DNA from: Amyloporia xantha
Lineage: Eukaryota > Basidiomycota > Agaricomycetes > Polyporales > Adustoporiaceae
NCBI GenBank assembly: GCA_036971615.1
Contig: JAYKKR010000023.1
Coordinates: forward strand, 248,001-312,000
Reading direction: 5' to 3'
DNA: 64,000 nt
In this document: positions 22,588-32,796 of the stretch, in pieces
How the letters are laid out: every line of letters starts with the position of its first letter
Position numbering within the stretch: position 1 is the stretch's first letter
The notes under the pieces: generated by a model
What the model saw: the letters and a program-made list of their open reading frames with translations, nothing else
The model's database searches: none
What the model was told of the DNA's origin: nothing
Program-made: the position numbers and the translations under genes

Positions 22588-23571
22588 TTATGGGGAGGAA
22601 ACGGAAGGGGAAGGATCGAGCGGGGAGGAAGGATCGGACGACGGGGGGGAAGAGTAGGGAACGGGAGGAGGGTCGGGGGAAGGGAAGCGGGCTTCCAGGG
22701 CGAGGACGCGGCGGAGAAGGGACTGGATTACGGTGTTGTGGGTGGAGAGGGAGAAGGCGGCGCGGTCGAATCCGTGGGCGACCTGGTCTTGGAGGATACG
22801 CAAGGCAGACGAGGAATCCCGGGCGCGCGCGTGGACCTCGGCACGAAGGAGGGACATGGACGTACCCAGCGCGGAAGAAAGGGCCGTGTCTTGGAGAGAC
22901 AAACGGTGATCTACTTCCGCGAGGATCTCGAGGGCGCGGGCAATGACGTCAGAGCGCAGCGGGTCCATTTGCACTTGAAGGATCTGAGCGAGGGCGGGTT
23001 CGAGTTGGTCGATGCGCGCTTGGAGTTGGACGTTTTGGAGTTCTAACGCGGTGAGGCGGATGGGGACTGGCGGCGGATGCGGTAGGTAACGCAGGCGGAA
23101 GGAGTCCACCACAGCGCGGCGGGCAAGGACATCGATCCCGGGGACGGGCTCCGACGGGGACGAAGGGTCGTAGTCCTCCGGAAGCGTGGAATGAAGGATG
23201 GCCTAGGCGGGGGTTCGAGGACAACGTATAGTGTGGGCGGAAGGGGGAGCACGTACCTCGGCGGTGTCTACGGCGTGGACCCACGCGATGCGTGCGGCCG
23301 GATCGGAGGGGATGGGGTTGTCACAGAGGACTTGCAGGTACCTTTCGCGGGCCTCCTCAGGGGAAAACACCGGGGCGTCGCGCTCATGAGACGGGGTACG
23401 AAGATAGAGGGGCGAGGGAAAGAAACTCAGTGAGATCGGGGATGGGCGGCGGTAGTTATACCGAGGGGCGCAACACGCGCTTGCCGCGAGGCGGCTTCTA
23501 CGAAGAACGCGATGGGGCACGCGGCAGGGGCACACGGGGCGGAAGGGGCTGCGGGACGAGTAAACTGACAT
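22588..23571 (-). CDS. Antisense two-exon gene A of the nested element
   Basis: Convergent with pol. Exon 1 runs 23,571-23,257 (105 residues from ATG) and ends in SDPAARIAWVHAVDTAE. Donor GTACGT and acceptor CGCCTAG delimit a 54-nt intron (23,203-23,256). Exon 2 (23,202-22,588) is in phase and adds 204 residues: a linker, a long heptad-rich helical region (LQNVQLQARIDQLEPALAQI through LLRRVLALEARF, likely a coiled coil) and a Ser/Pro tail. The product would be about 309 residues with no disruptions, while the sense gag-pol next to it has several. Only the pre-intron segment resembles a neighbour, the LTR antisense gene. Function unknown; a coiled-coil oligomer is the most that can be said. 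Confidence 0.65.
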
Positions 23572-23750
23572 GCATTGATTTTAGCCGATCAACGGCGGGG
23601 GCGGCGCGTACATACAAGATCGACGGCATACAACGGCAGACGGACGACTACGTCAACTACGAGATAAAAGTACATTTCGTACACTACGCGAACCCAGGGG
23701 AGGCCCGCGCTACGTTTCGCGTCCTTTCCCTTTGGACGCCCCGGTGAGGT

Positions 23751-25491
23751 CTAACATGTCCTCGTCGGTGGGCGACAGCGGCGGCAGCGTAGGGGAGTCG
23801 AGCTCAGCGGCCAGGAGCTCAGCCACGGCGTCGTCGCTGTCGGGAGCCGGATGAGGAGCGGGGCCGCTAGAGGACCCTTCGATGAAGTCGGGGCAGGGCT
23901 GTCGGAGCGAGCGGGGTCGAGCGTGTTGTCGGGGTAGTCAGCGATCCCGAATTGCTCTGCGTACCCGAGGTCCCGCGCTCGATCGGCCATCTGGAAAAGG
24001 AAGTCGGTGGTGGCCGCTAACCGAGCGACGAGCCACATCTCGAGCTCGGTCTGCGGCTCGCACGGCGGCTCTGCGGCGACGTCCAGGAGGTCGAGGTTGC
24101 GAGGACGGCGAATGACGACGGGAGGGGGATGGAGCGGAAGGGGAGAAAAGGCGGGAAGGAGACTTGAGGGCACCCATGGAGGGGAGATCGGGCGGTCGGG
24201 GGTCCCGGGAAGGAACAACGGTTCCTCAGCGGCTGGAAGGATCTCGAACGGGGGTACGGATGGACGCGGAGGGGGAGTGACGGGCGTGGCTGCAGGGGCG
24301 GCGGCGGGTGGACGGATAGTGGTGGCGCGCGGACGGGGCGGGATGAGGACGACGGGACGGGCGCGGTTGGTGAGCGGGAATTCGGGAGGGTATGGCGGCT
24401 CGTCGTCGTCCTCGTCAGATTGCGGGCCGACGAACTCGATGTGCTCTGGGGAAGTGCGATGAAACGTACCTGCGGGAGGAAGAGCGGGGGAAGGACTTAC
24501 GATTGGCGGGGGATCGTCGCGGATGGTGCACTTCGCCCGCGCGATCATGCACGACTCGCAAACATGGCGGCGAGTGCCGTCTCCCGCGCAGCGATACCCC
24601 TTCTTGGTGCAGTACGCGCACGGGGGGTGGTTGAGGTATACGATGGGACCTCGCCGATCGCGGTTCGGGCGATCAGCGAGAGTCTTTTGGCATTGGCGGC
24701 GGTGGCGAGGCGAGGGGGAACCTTGATAGAGAGGCGGGGGCCTTGGGAGGTTTCGGGGCGGCCGTTCTACCTTTCGTCTGCCGCTTCTTCCCACCCACGG
24801 TGCGCGGGGGCGGCGGGGACGGCGGGGCGAGGTCGGACGAGGGTTCTACTTCATCTTCGCCTTCGTCATCGTCCAACTCCACGGTCGACGGCGTTAGCGG
24901 CACGCTTCCGCCTGAAGAGGCGTTGCGACTTACTTCATCCGTTTCTGACGGGGAGGTGTAGCGGGACCCCGAGGCGGACGTATCGGCGTCGGTGGGAGGG
25001 AATGGGGCTGGGGGCCATAGGTTGTGGAGGGTGCGCGAGTGGCGATTCCAGGTGAAGTTTTGAGTGCCGGCGAGGAAGGTGGCGCTGTGGGCGGGAGAGA
25101 GGCGCTGCAGGAGGGAGTCGTAGTACTGATCCGCGACGGGGAATTCGTCGCGGTAGGCCATGAGTCGGCCGCGCGTGGCTGCGAGCCAGGTTTGCAGCTC
25201 CAGGGCCGGGGCACTGCGCGGCGTGGTTTCGTGGCTGGCCACTGCGTGGGCGCCGCCAGCGCCACCTAGCAGGAACGTCAAGGTTAGGGAGCGACGGCGC
25301 GGCGGGAATCGCGAACGAGCCACTTACCCAGGCCTGGCCCAAGGAGTTCACCCACCGTAGCCACTCCTGTAGGTCCCGCGGCGAGGGTCGTCGCCGAGCT
25401 CTGGTTCCGCGCCGCGTAGCGTGTCGAGGCGCTGTTCGATGATAGGGAGGGAGCGACGAGCAGCGGCGGGGTTGGTGAGGTCGACGGACAT
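23751..25491 (-). pseudogene. Antisense gene B of the nested element, with six-Cys zinc cluster
   Basis: A probable start ATG is at 25,491. The first part changes frame once (near 25,380) into DLQEWLRWVNSLGQAW, followed by a GTAAGT...TGCTAG intron (about 25,269-25,333). The next segment (25,268-24,673) has LQTWLAATRGRLMAYRDE, a helical domain, an acidic Asp/Glu stretch and a basic GGKKRQTKGR. A further frame change near 24,690 leads to a motif C-x2-C-x6-C-x9-C-x2-C-x6-C (24,528-24,620), with the spacing of a fungal zinc-binuclear-cluster-like fold, then a long Pro-rich tail with ELEMWLVARLAATTDFLFQM, ending at 23,751. The acidic, basic and zinc-cluster parts suggest a nuclear DNA-binding protein. 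This is inference. The breaks mean this copy is probably not functional as read. Confidence 0.55.
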
Positions 25492-25789
25492 GGTTGTGGA
25501 GGGAGCGAGTCGAGGTCGGGAAGGGAGAGTGGGGGTAAAGGGCGAGGTCGGAGGGGAAGGGAGGACGTTAGGGATGAACCAGCGGGTGCCGTTTCCCTCG
25601 TTTGGCAGCCTCTGTGGGAGCAGCGGGATGCGCGGCAGGAGCGCCTCGAGGTGGGCGCGTGCCCCAGCGCTATCGATCTTGACGCGATCGCGGCCCGATC
25701 GCGTGCATCTGCGATGATCGGACGACCTGAAGGCTCGGGGATTTGCTCGGGGATTAGGACGGCGGACCGACCGAGGACGGTCGGAATTT

Positions 25790-25803
25790 AAGTGGGTAGG
25801 GGG
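25790..25803 (+). promoter_or_regulatory. Polypurine tract of nested element
   Basis: AAGTGGGTAGGGGG lies immediately before the 3' LTR start at 25,804, the position of the plus-strand primer in LTR retrotransposons. It confirms that the element's genome strand is plus, opposite to the antisense genes. Confidence 0.65.
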
Positions 25804-27292
25804 TGTAAGGAATGGGTACGCGCTACCCTATGAACGGACGGTAGGGCAGGACGAGACAGTGGAACGAAGGAGAGGTGGTCACGCGGGACAAGGGAGCTCG
25901 GCGGAAGCAAGCATGGCATTCGAATGGAACGACTACGGGACGGAACGACTACAGGACGGAACGCTAATCTACGGTCGACAAGTCGATGGGAGCTGTCGGG
26001 CCCTTCCCCGCCGACGTCAGAGAACGAGCGGTGGCGCGGGGGACGATAAATAGTCTCCCGGTGGTAACGGAAATCCTCCTCCGCAGGGGTACGGGCCCGC
26101 GAGGGACCTCCTCCCGACGTCCTCCCCTCCCTCCCAGAGCATGAGCGGCGACACGGATCGAGTGCTCTAAGTCTTCGAACGCCCGCGGATAGGGACGCAT
26201 ACGGTCCAAAGTGTCCGAGAACTGGCGGGCAATAAGTTCGAGCCGTTCCAAAGCCTCATCGGTACGTTCCTCGGTGACGCGGGGAGGGGTCCAGAAGGCC
26301 TCTTCCGTGTACAACGGGAGGGGAGGCGGAGTGCCAGCTTCGTCCCGCTGCGCATTAGAGCGGACCTCGTCGGGGCTCCAGGCGATCCCAGGATAAGGGA
26401 CTGCACCGCGATGGCTCAGGGAGGAGCGGAAGATCGAGTCGATGTAGTGGACGAGCTCGCGGAGGGTGACGAAGGCAGTGAGCGGAGGGAGCGTGAGGTT
26501 CCCCGCGGCTATGGCTTGGGCTCGAGCCTCATAGGCAAGGCGCTGCGGGACGGGACGTGAGGGGAAGGGAAGAGAAGTGAAAGAGAAGGTGGACAAACCA
26601 GGAGCCAGCGCACTCCGTGCGCCCAGGCAAGCCAAGCAGCCGGATCGGAAGGGCGGAATGAAGGCTCCACAACGCATTCAGCGCGAAGCACGTCTACGAG
26701 GAGGAGGTAGCGGCGGACGTGGAGGGAACCGATGGGGTCGGTGGGTTCGGCAGGCTCAGACATGGCGAATGAGGCGAAGGGAGGGAAGAGCGCGGGAAGG
26801 AGGATAAGTAAGTCAGGGGAAGAGTCGGAGGGGAGGCAGCGGGAGGTAGCGGGAGGAAGCGGGAGGGAAAGTGACGTGGCAGCGCACGCGGGACGAGGTA
26901 TATATGAGGAAGGGGGACGAGGCGGAAGGGGCATCTACCATCTGGTACGAGCTGCGACTGGGACTTTGATTTTCACGCGACCGGGTTTTATTGCTCAGCG
27001 GAGCTACACTGCGTTTACTTCTACGAGAGGGCGAGCAAGCGGCTTGACCCATTTTACTGCGATTCGGGATATCTACTGCGTACTTAGGACTGCGACTGCG
27101 ACTTGACTGGGATAGCACACATAGAGCATCCCCCATATACCTACGAGTCTCTAGCTCAATCAATTCTTTTCTCTCTTGCTCATCCTCCGTGCCAGACGCT
27201 GCGAACGTCTTCACTCCCCTTCCCCTTCGACTCATTGATCTGTTCCTTCCAGGTGTGCTTATCGCACAGCGGGAGGAGCACCAAGCCTTACA
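25804..27292 (+). repeat. 3' LTR of nested element
   Basis: About 1,489 bp, matching 14,898-16,387 with small indels (for example GGGAGCGTCGG versus GGGAGCTGTCGG near 25,990, and changes in CT-rich runs near 26,110). It is followed by TCGC at 27,293-27,296. Confidence 0.93.
25964..26763 (-). CDS. Antisense two-exon gene inside the 3' LTR
   Basis: Counterpart of 15,063-15,856. Exon 1 is 26,763-26,599, and exon 2 starts at 26,542 after an intron with the same splice sites. The first 55 residues and most of exon 2 match the 5' LTR copy. The C-terminal 20-odd residues differ because of LTR indels (GGRGGRREEVPRG here, GGREDVGREVPRG there), and the frame stays open in both. That the frame tolerates or compensates these indels is mild evidence of coding. 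Confidence 0.6.
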
Positions 27293-30200
27293 TCGCCCAA
27301 TCATCTTGTCTATGGCTGACATAAGCCCTAAGATACTGCTCGATCTCCTGATTCCACCGCTCTGTCTGCCCGTCTGTCTGAGGGTGAAAGGCCGTTGACA
27401 TGGCTGGCTCGATATTCATTCCTTTGTAGATCGCATGCAGATACTTTGACGCGAATTGGGGACCTCGGTCTGATATGACCTTGGCCGGGGCCCCATGATG
27501 TGAAAAGACATCGCGTATGTAAAGTTCAGCAGCACCTTCGGCAGTCAGCGTCTCATGACATGCCGAGAAGTGTACCATCTTGGTGAAGCGATCTGCAGTG
27601 ACCAGGATTGAATCGAACCCATCGGACGTTGGAAGACCCACGATCATGTCGGTGGTGATAACCTGCCAAGGGCGCTCCGGAATCTCATTTGGTTTGAGCG
27701 GCCCTTGTGGTTTAGCGGGGAATGTCTTGGTACGGTTGCACGTGTCGCAGGTGCTTACGTACTCGTTGACGAACTTGGACATTCCCGGCCACCAATAGTT
27801 TCGTGACACCAACTCTAGGGTCTTGGCTCGACCAGGGTGACCGGCTGCAGGTGCGTCGTGGTGGATTTGGACAATATCCCGCCGAAGTTCTGCATTCTTT
27901 GGGACGTAAACACATCCTCGAAATAGCAGAAGCCCTTGCTCGGCATTCCACTCGGTGAAGTCGCGCTGCAGCCGGGGCGGGCCTAGATTCTGAATCTTTT
28001 CCAGGGCGTCCGCCACCTCCCGGTCCTTGTCCGAACATTCTCGAATCCGCTTTAGCAGCGATCGATCCGCCACCACGGCTGCATGTCCACGCTGCGTGGA
28101 GGAAATGCGGAACTGTTCCGGCTTCAGGACAATCTGATCCACGTTGTCATCGTCATCTCCAACCTGGAGGTCCGGGCGACGAGACAAGGCGTCAGCCTTT
28201 CCGTTCGACTTGCCCGACTTGTGAGTGATAGTGAAATCGAAGCGTGACAGATACAGAGCCCATCTCGCTTGTCGTCGTGTGAGATGCTGAGCTGTGCGCC
28301 AATACTCGAGGTTCTTATGATCCGAAAGGATCTCGAACGTGTTAGGACAACCCTCGAGGTAGTGACGCCAGTCCTCCAAAGCTTCGATTATTGCTAACAT
28401 CTCCTTGTCATAGATCTCGTAATTACGCTGGGCAGAATCCATACCCCGAGATCGGTAAGCCACCGGATGCCACTTGCCATCCTCCTGCTTTTGCGAAAGT
28501 ACGCCACCGGTTGCGTACCCAGAGGCATCCACCTCTAGCCGCGTTTCCCGGTCTTGGTCATACAGTGCTAAAACAGGTGTGGTGCTAAAGCAGCGTTTCA
28601 GCTCCTCGAATGCAGACTGCTCTTCTTCACCCCACTGCCAGGGTACGTTCCCAGTTAGACGATCAAGGGGTTGCGTGATCTTTGCAAAATCCTTGATGAA
28701 GCGACGATAGAAGTTGGCAAACCCTCGGAACTTTTGGATGTCTTTAACATTCCGAGGGGTGGGCCACTCCATGACTCCGCGGATCTTTGCAGGATCCATC
28801 GCCACTTCACCATTCCCTACAATCATGCCTAAGTAGTCTGTTTTAGGAACGTCCCACTCGCACTTCTCCGGTTTCAGAAAGAGATCGTTTTTCTGAAGGC
28901 GACGCAATACTTCACGGGTGACTTTCTCATGCTCCAGCTTGTCCGTAGAGAAGATGAGAATGTCATCGAGATAGACCGTGAGTTTTCCCTCCGCAATGAG
29001 ATCTCCGAAGATGTCATTCATCATTGCTTGGAAAGTCGCAGGAGAATTGGTGAGGCCGAAGAACATAACCGATGGTTCGTACAACCCTCGATTAGTTACA
29101 AACGCAGCCTTCCATTCGTCTCCGAGTTTGATCCGTACATTATTATACCCCCATCGGATGTCGAACTTTGTAAAGATCGAGGCGCCTTTGAGTTTGTCGA
29201 CAAGTTCCGAGATCAAGGGCAACGGGTAGCGATTTTTGACCGTGATCTCGTTAAGCCGTCGGTAGTCCTGTACGGGTCGAAGTGATCCATCCTTCTTTTT
29301 GATGAAGAAGAAGGGAGAGGATATGGGCGACTTCGATTCCCGTATATAACCTTTGGCCAACTGTTCTTTAAGGAACTTGTCTAACTCGCCTTGTTCGTTG
29401 TGCGACAGCGGGTATACCCTCGAATGGAACGTTTTCGCGTCAGGAATCAGCTCTATAGCGTGATCATAAGGCTTATGCTCCGGAAGTCGTTCCGAGGCTT
29501 CTTTGGAGAAGACCTTCAAGAACTCGTGAAATTCTTCCGGTACCATTTCCTCAACGCTTTTGACCTCTCGCTTCTTGTACTCCTCTTCAGCCAGGACCTG
29601 TGAATAGGTATGTCCTGCTGCAACATACAGTTGTGGAGCGCCAGGGAGGTTGACACCGCGCTCCCAGGCTTCAAGAAGGTCGTCTTCGTCCCATTCGACT
29701 TTTGGATCCAACTCCGTTTCCTCCTCAGGTGATACCTTACTACGTACCTTACCCTTGGTTGACCATTTGGCTTTCCGCAAACGTCTCTGCGCCGTGGGCC
29801 TGTCCCCCGTATCACGCGTAGATGCTGCATGTTCCGTCTGGCCAACCTGTCGGGCTTGACACGCTTCAGGACACCTATCTAATTTGAACGAGCCACTCTC
29901 CCAATCGATATTAGGATTGTGCTCGCGAAGCCAATCAAGCCCAATTATGACGTCTTCAGGCCCGATGTCTGTTACCGTAAATACCATCTTCTCAATATGG
30001 TCTCCTATCTGCATCTTTAGCACGGCTACGTCCGTGATGCTTCCGTTCTTGTTGAGCGATCCGTCGATATTATATAGTGGAATGGGGCGCCCCAACTTCC
30101 GTGTTCGTACGTTGTTCTCTTTTACGAACCGCTCGTGAATAAACCTTGTGGTGGCACCGCTGTCCACCATGGCGATTACATCTTTCTGCCGTTTTTCGCC

Positions 30201-30329
30201 GATTATCCGTACTGGAATATGAAAATGTTGCGAACCATGATCTATTTCATATACATTTGCAGATTGTAGTACAGAAAATCGATTCGAGGAGGGCCCAGCG
30301 CGCACGGCAGCGAGCGTGGACCGAATCAA
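27293..30329 (-). CDS. pol: Chromovirus Pol, N-terminal part: protease, RT, RNase H, integrase core
   Basis: An uninterrupted frame of about 1,010 residues. Protease with MVDSGAT at about residue 55; reverse transcriptase with FFIKKKDGSLRPVQDYRRLN and catalytic VYLDDILIFS (about residue 460); RNase H with LEVDASGYATGGVLSQ (about 600) and a later DALSRRPD; integrase zinc region (HHDAPAAGHPGRAK, CDTCNRTK); and core D, D and E in ITTDMIVGLP, VISDRGPQF and QTERWNQEIEQYL. The frame is cut after QDDWA by the nested element, where its LTR supplies a stop. It continues at 14,897. It begins directly at the Gag stop in the -1 frame. Confidence 0.95.
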
Positions 30330-30336
30330 AAACGCT
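30326..30336 (-). promoter_or_regulatory. Probable -1 frameshift site between gag and pol
   Basis: On the minus strand Gag ends CGT TTT TGA. Slipping back one base on the run of five T gives TTT TTG ATT and enters the Pol frame, whose open region starts at this point. The overlap is only a few bases and Pol has no ATG here. It is a simple slippery run rather than a classical X-XXY-YYZ heptamer. No downstream pseudoknot was evaluated. Confidence 0.5.
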
Positions 30337-31822
30337 CCTCCTTCATCGCGCGATACTGCCCCAGTTCCTCCCGCATGGACTTTACCTCATTGGCCAATGC
30401 AGACACAGACGCTAACATAGCCGAGAGATCTCCCGGCGTCTGCTGCAAAACTTGTGCCTGCTCGGGCTGAGCGCTTGGCGTTGCTGCGCTTGCAGCAACC
30501 GTAGCTCGCACACCCTGGCGCGGAGTGTAAGGTTTGTCCTTGCAGGACGGACAGTCCTTCCGACGATACCCCGGCTTCCCGCAGCCGTAACAGGAGCCGT
30601 TGAATTTTCCATCACCAACAGCCGCGATAGTAGAAGAAGCGGCGGTCTGTTGGCGACCGTGTGACGTACGAGCCCCACCCCGAGCGAACATATTGAGATC
30701 CGGACGGCGCGCGCGGCTTATGTCAAGGATCTGTTCGACGGCGAGGACTCGTTTCTCGGCGCTGACCCAGTCGTCGAAAGGTTCGAGCTCGATCTTGCGG
30801 TAGATGCGGGAGGGGATGCCGCTAAGGTACTTGTCACGGAGTTCCAGCTTTCCGTAGCCAGAACGGTCCGCCGGACCCTTGAATTGAGCGGAGAACTGTG
30901 CGGCAGTTCTCGAGTCGCGCAAGTTACGAGCGCAGATTTTGGTGAGCTCGACTTGTGCGGCGGCTGCGTCGTCGATATGTCCGAAGCGGGCGGTGAAGGC
31001 GTCAGTGAAAGCCTTACGCGTGGCGAAAGGGGTGCGGCCAGCTGCGTAGTCCGCTAGGAAGGGAGTGCCCCATTCGCGAGCTTTTCCGTCGAGAAGGCTG
31101 ATCGCGACCTGAATCTGTAGCTTGACGGAAGCTAGGTCCGTATTGTAGTCGAGATATTCTGAGAGTTGGGCGAGGTACCGTTTACATTCCACAACGCTCT
31201 CGCCATCGTAGTGTTGGGGAAGGAGAAGCTTCGCAATGCCTTTGTCTACAGCCATTACCGTCGCGGGGGAGGTCGTAGTTTGCTGCGAGGGCGGAGGCGG
31301 TGGTTGTTGCTGCGAAGCGGTCGTGTGACGCGGGGTAGGACGGGTGGTCTGACGGCCACGCGGCGCCGACGACGAGGCGGAGGTGACGGGCTGAGATACG
31401 ACAGGGACTGTCGGCTGCGTAGACTCGGACTGCGCAATTCCTCTTTGGGTTCCCGCAGGTGGATTCGCTCGCGAGACAGGGGGAGTAGGGAGATGGGAGA
31501 CTCCTCCTTCTTGACTTTGGCTGCGGCTAACGCTGCCGCCAGGTCGAGGAATAGACGAGCCAGGGGTGGCAGGTCGAGAGGGAACGGGGGTGGTGTGACG
31601 TGAGAGTGAAGCGTGCTCGCTCCTTGGTCCTGCGGGATGTTGGACGCGTCGGATAGGAACAAATCGATTATTCGGGGAAGGCTCGGTGATGGAGCGCGGG
31701 GTTCGATTGGGACACGGCTGCCGGGGGCAATCGAACCAGTTGTTTTCCTCGAAGTAGCAGTCGGTTTGGTCCTGGGTGTCGAAGGCGTGAACGAGTCCGT
31801 GACAGTGGAGTTCTTCTGCCAC
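30326..31822 (-). CDS. gag: Chromovirus Gag, copy 2
   Basis: Capsid/nucleocapsid precursor. The frame is open for 498 codons from a GTG at 31,822; the true start is uncertain and may be the internal ATG before AVDKGIAKLLLPQHYDGE. The first 190 residues are Pro/Ser/Gln-rich. A capsid domain of the retrotransposon gag family follows (LPQHYDGE, KLQIQVAISLLDGKAREWG, ELRDKYLSGIP). Near residue 415 is a zinc knuckle CYGCGKPGYRRKDC in which Tyr (TAT) replaces the zinc-binding His expected in CCHC. Both copies share this change. A C-terminal helical segment ends at the stop that overlaps the pol frame. Confidence 0.9.
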   Translation of the reverse strand: MAEELHCHGLVHAFDTQDQTDCYFEENNWFDCPRQPCPNRTPRSITEPSPNNRFVPIRRVQHPAGPRSEHASLSRHTTPVPSRPATPGSSIPRPGGSVSRSQSQEGGVSHLPTPPVSRANPPAGTQRGIAQSESTQPTVPVVSQPVTSASSSAPRGRQTTRPTPRHTTASQQQPPPPPSQQTTTSPATVMAVDKGIAKLLLPQHYDGESVVECKRYLAQLSEYLDYNTDLASVKLQIQVAISLLDGKAREWGTPFLADYAAGRTPFATRKAFTDAFTARFGHIDDAAAAQVELTKICARNLRDSRTAAQFSAQFKGPADRSGYGKLELRDKYLSGIPSRIYRKIELEPFDDWVSAEKRVLAVEQILDISRARRPDLNMFARGGARTSHGRQQTAASSTIAAVGDGKFNGSCYGCGKPGYRRKDCPSCKDKPYTPRQGVRATVAASAATPSAQPEQAQVLQQTPGDLSAMLASVSALANEVKSMREELGQYRAMKEERF

Positions 31823-32227
31823 GATGGATGGAGGGAGGGAAGGTGCGCGTACGTAAGAAAGACCGTGGAACTAAAGGGTATAGTACGGCGCCCAAGAGAT
31901 CCCCTAGTGGTTCGCAATTCACGTAGGACCCAATACAGCTTTTGACTATTATGCTGCAGGAATCTGCGCTACGCGTTGGTTACCCAACAAGAAACGCCCA
32001 CTGAAGTGCAGTTTCTGAAAGCTCGTTCCACTAGTGGTGGCGATGTGTCTACTATCTACTTATGGCTTTCTGGAGATGGCGTCACGAGCACCGGGTCCCC
32101 GCCTATTCCACAGTAAAGGTATTCTACGACGTGTAGTAGAGGTGCGCACCACCCAACCTATTGGAAGTGAAAGGGATATGAGAGTTCGTTTGGTGAACGC
32201 CGGCAGCGATGGGGAGTTTCGACCTAG

Positions 32228-32796
32228 TGTCGCGACTTAGAGTCAAGCGACAGGGGAAGAACAAACCTAAAAGGCTGAGGGCGTTCGACTAGGTCCTACC
32301 GAAGCGATGACGAGCTATGCTCAAGTCTAAGGCTAGGGACAAGATAAATAGATGTAAGTGATGGTAAGTAGGTACAGGCAGGCTTGGCTTACCTAGGGAC
32401 AAGAGGTCGAAACTGAAGTCCCCAGGCAGAGGCGTACTACTTATATACTACAAGAGTTCAGGGCAGGCTAGCTACATGGTCCGTGCGCAGGTGGTCTGTG
32501 CGCAGCCTGAGTAAGCAGGCTATGAGTCATAAGTGATGTCGTGAGCGGAGCCCGGCGGGGCCCGAGGTCGGCCGGCACCGTGCTTAAGTAAACGTCCGTA
32601 AAGGGAAGGCGGGACGGGGTCCGTGGGAAGGGAACATGTGACCTGTAATGGTCGACGCGTCTAAGTCCATGAACAAGGAGCTTGCGATGTGTACAGTAGA
32701 ATGGCCGTTCGAATAAGAGGGGAAAATAACGATGAGTAAAAGGAGAAAATCGTCCGTATATAGAAAGGAAGAAACGCTCGATGTCAACTCGTGACA
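32228..32796 (-). repeat. 5' LTR of chromovirus, copy 2
   Basis: 569 bp, same as 1,753-2,321 and 13,505-14,073. It is followed by the target duplication GTCTC at 32,797-32,801 and by RasGEF coding sequence. The leader between this LTR and Gag is 31,823-32,227. Confidence 0.92.

Larger units (their letters stand above)
14898..27292 (+). mobile_element. Nested Ty3/gypsy retrotransposon with antisense genes
   Basis: A 12.4-kb element bounded by TGTAAGG...CCTTACA, flanked by the 4-bp target duplication TCGC (14,894-14,897 and 27,293-27,296). It sits inside the integrase codons of the chromovirus. Order on the plus strand: LTR (14,898-16,387), PBS-like TGGAGCCCACC at 16,390, gag, protease, reverse transcriptase, RNase H, integrase, a long region with two minus-strand genes (22,588-25,491), a purine tract and the 3' LTR (25,804-27,292). 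The LTRs differ by only a handful of indels, so insertion was recent. Gag-Pol belongs to the basidiomycete Ty3/gypsy group with 'FxDD' reverse transcriptases. The element is about twice the length a gag-pol-only element would need. Confidence 0.92.
13505..32796 (-). mobile_element. Ty3/gypsy chromovirus, split by a nested retrotransposon
   Basis: Complete LTR retrotransposon read on the minus strand: 5' LTR 32,228-32,796, gag, pol (protease, reverse transcriptase, RNase H, integrase, chromodomain), polypurine tract (AGGAGGGGGG on the minus strand, about 14,078-14,087) and 3' LTR 13,505-14,073. Both outer flanks carry GTCTC (13,500-13,504 and 32,797-32,801), a 5-bp target duplication. Removing the nested element (14,898-27,292 plus one TCGC) leaves about 6.9 kb, a normal chromovirus size. 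All three LTRs in the window are 569 bp, and the pol frame is intact apart from the insertion, so the element was probably active fairly recently. Confidence 0.93.

Noticed and set aside
22599..22946. Extension of Pol to 22,946
   Set aside because: Past about 22,590 the plus-strand frame is Gly/Arg/Lys low complexity opposite exon 2 of antisense gene A; Pol's last conserved block ends near 22,480.
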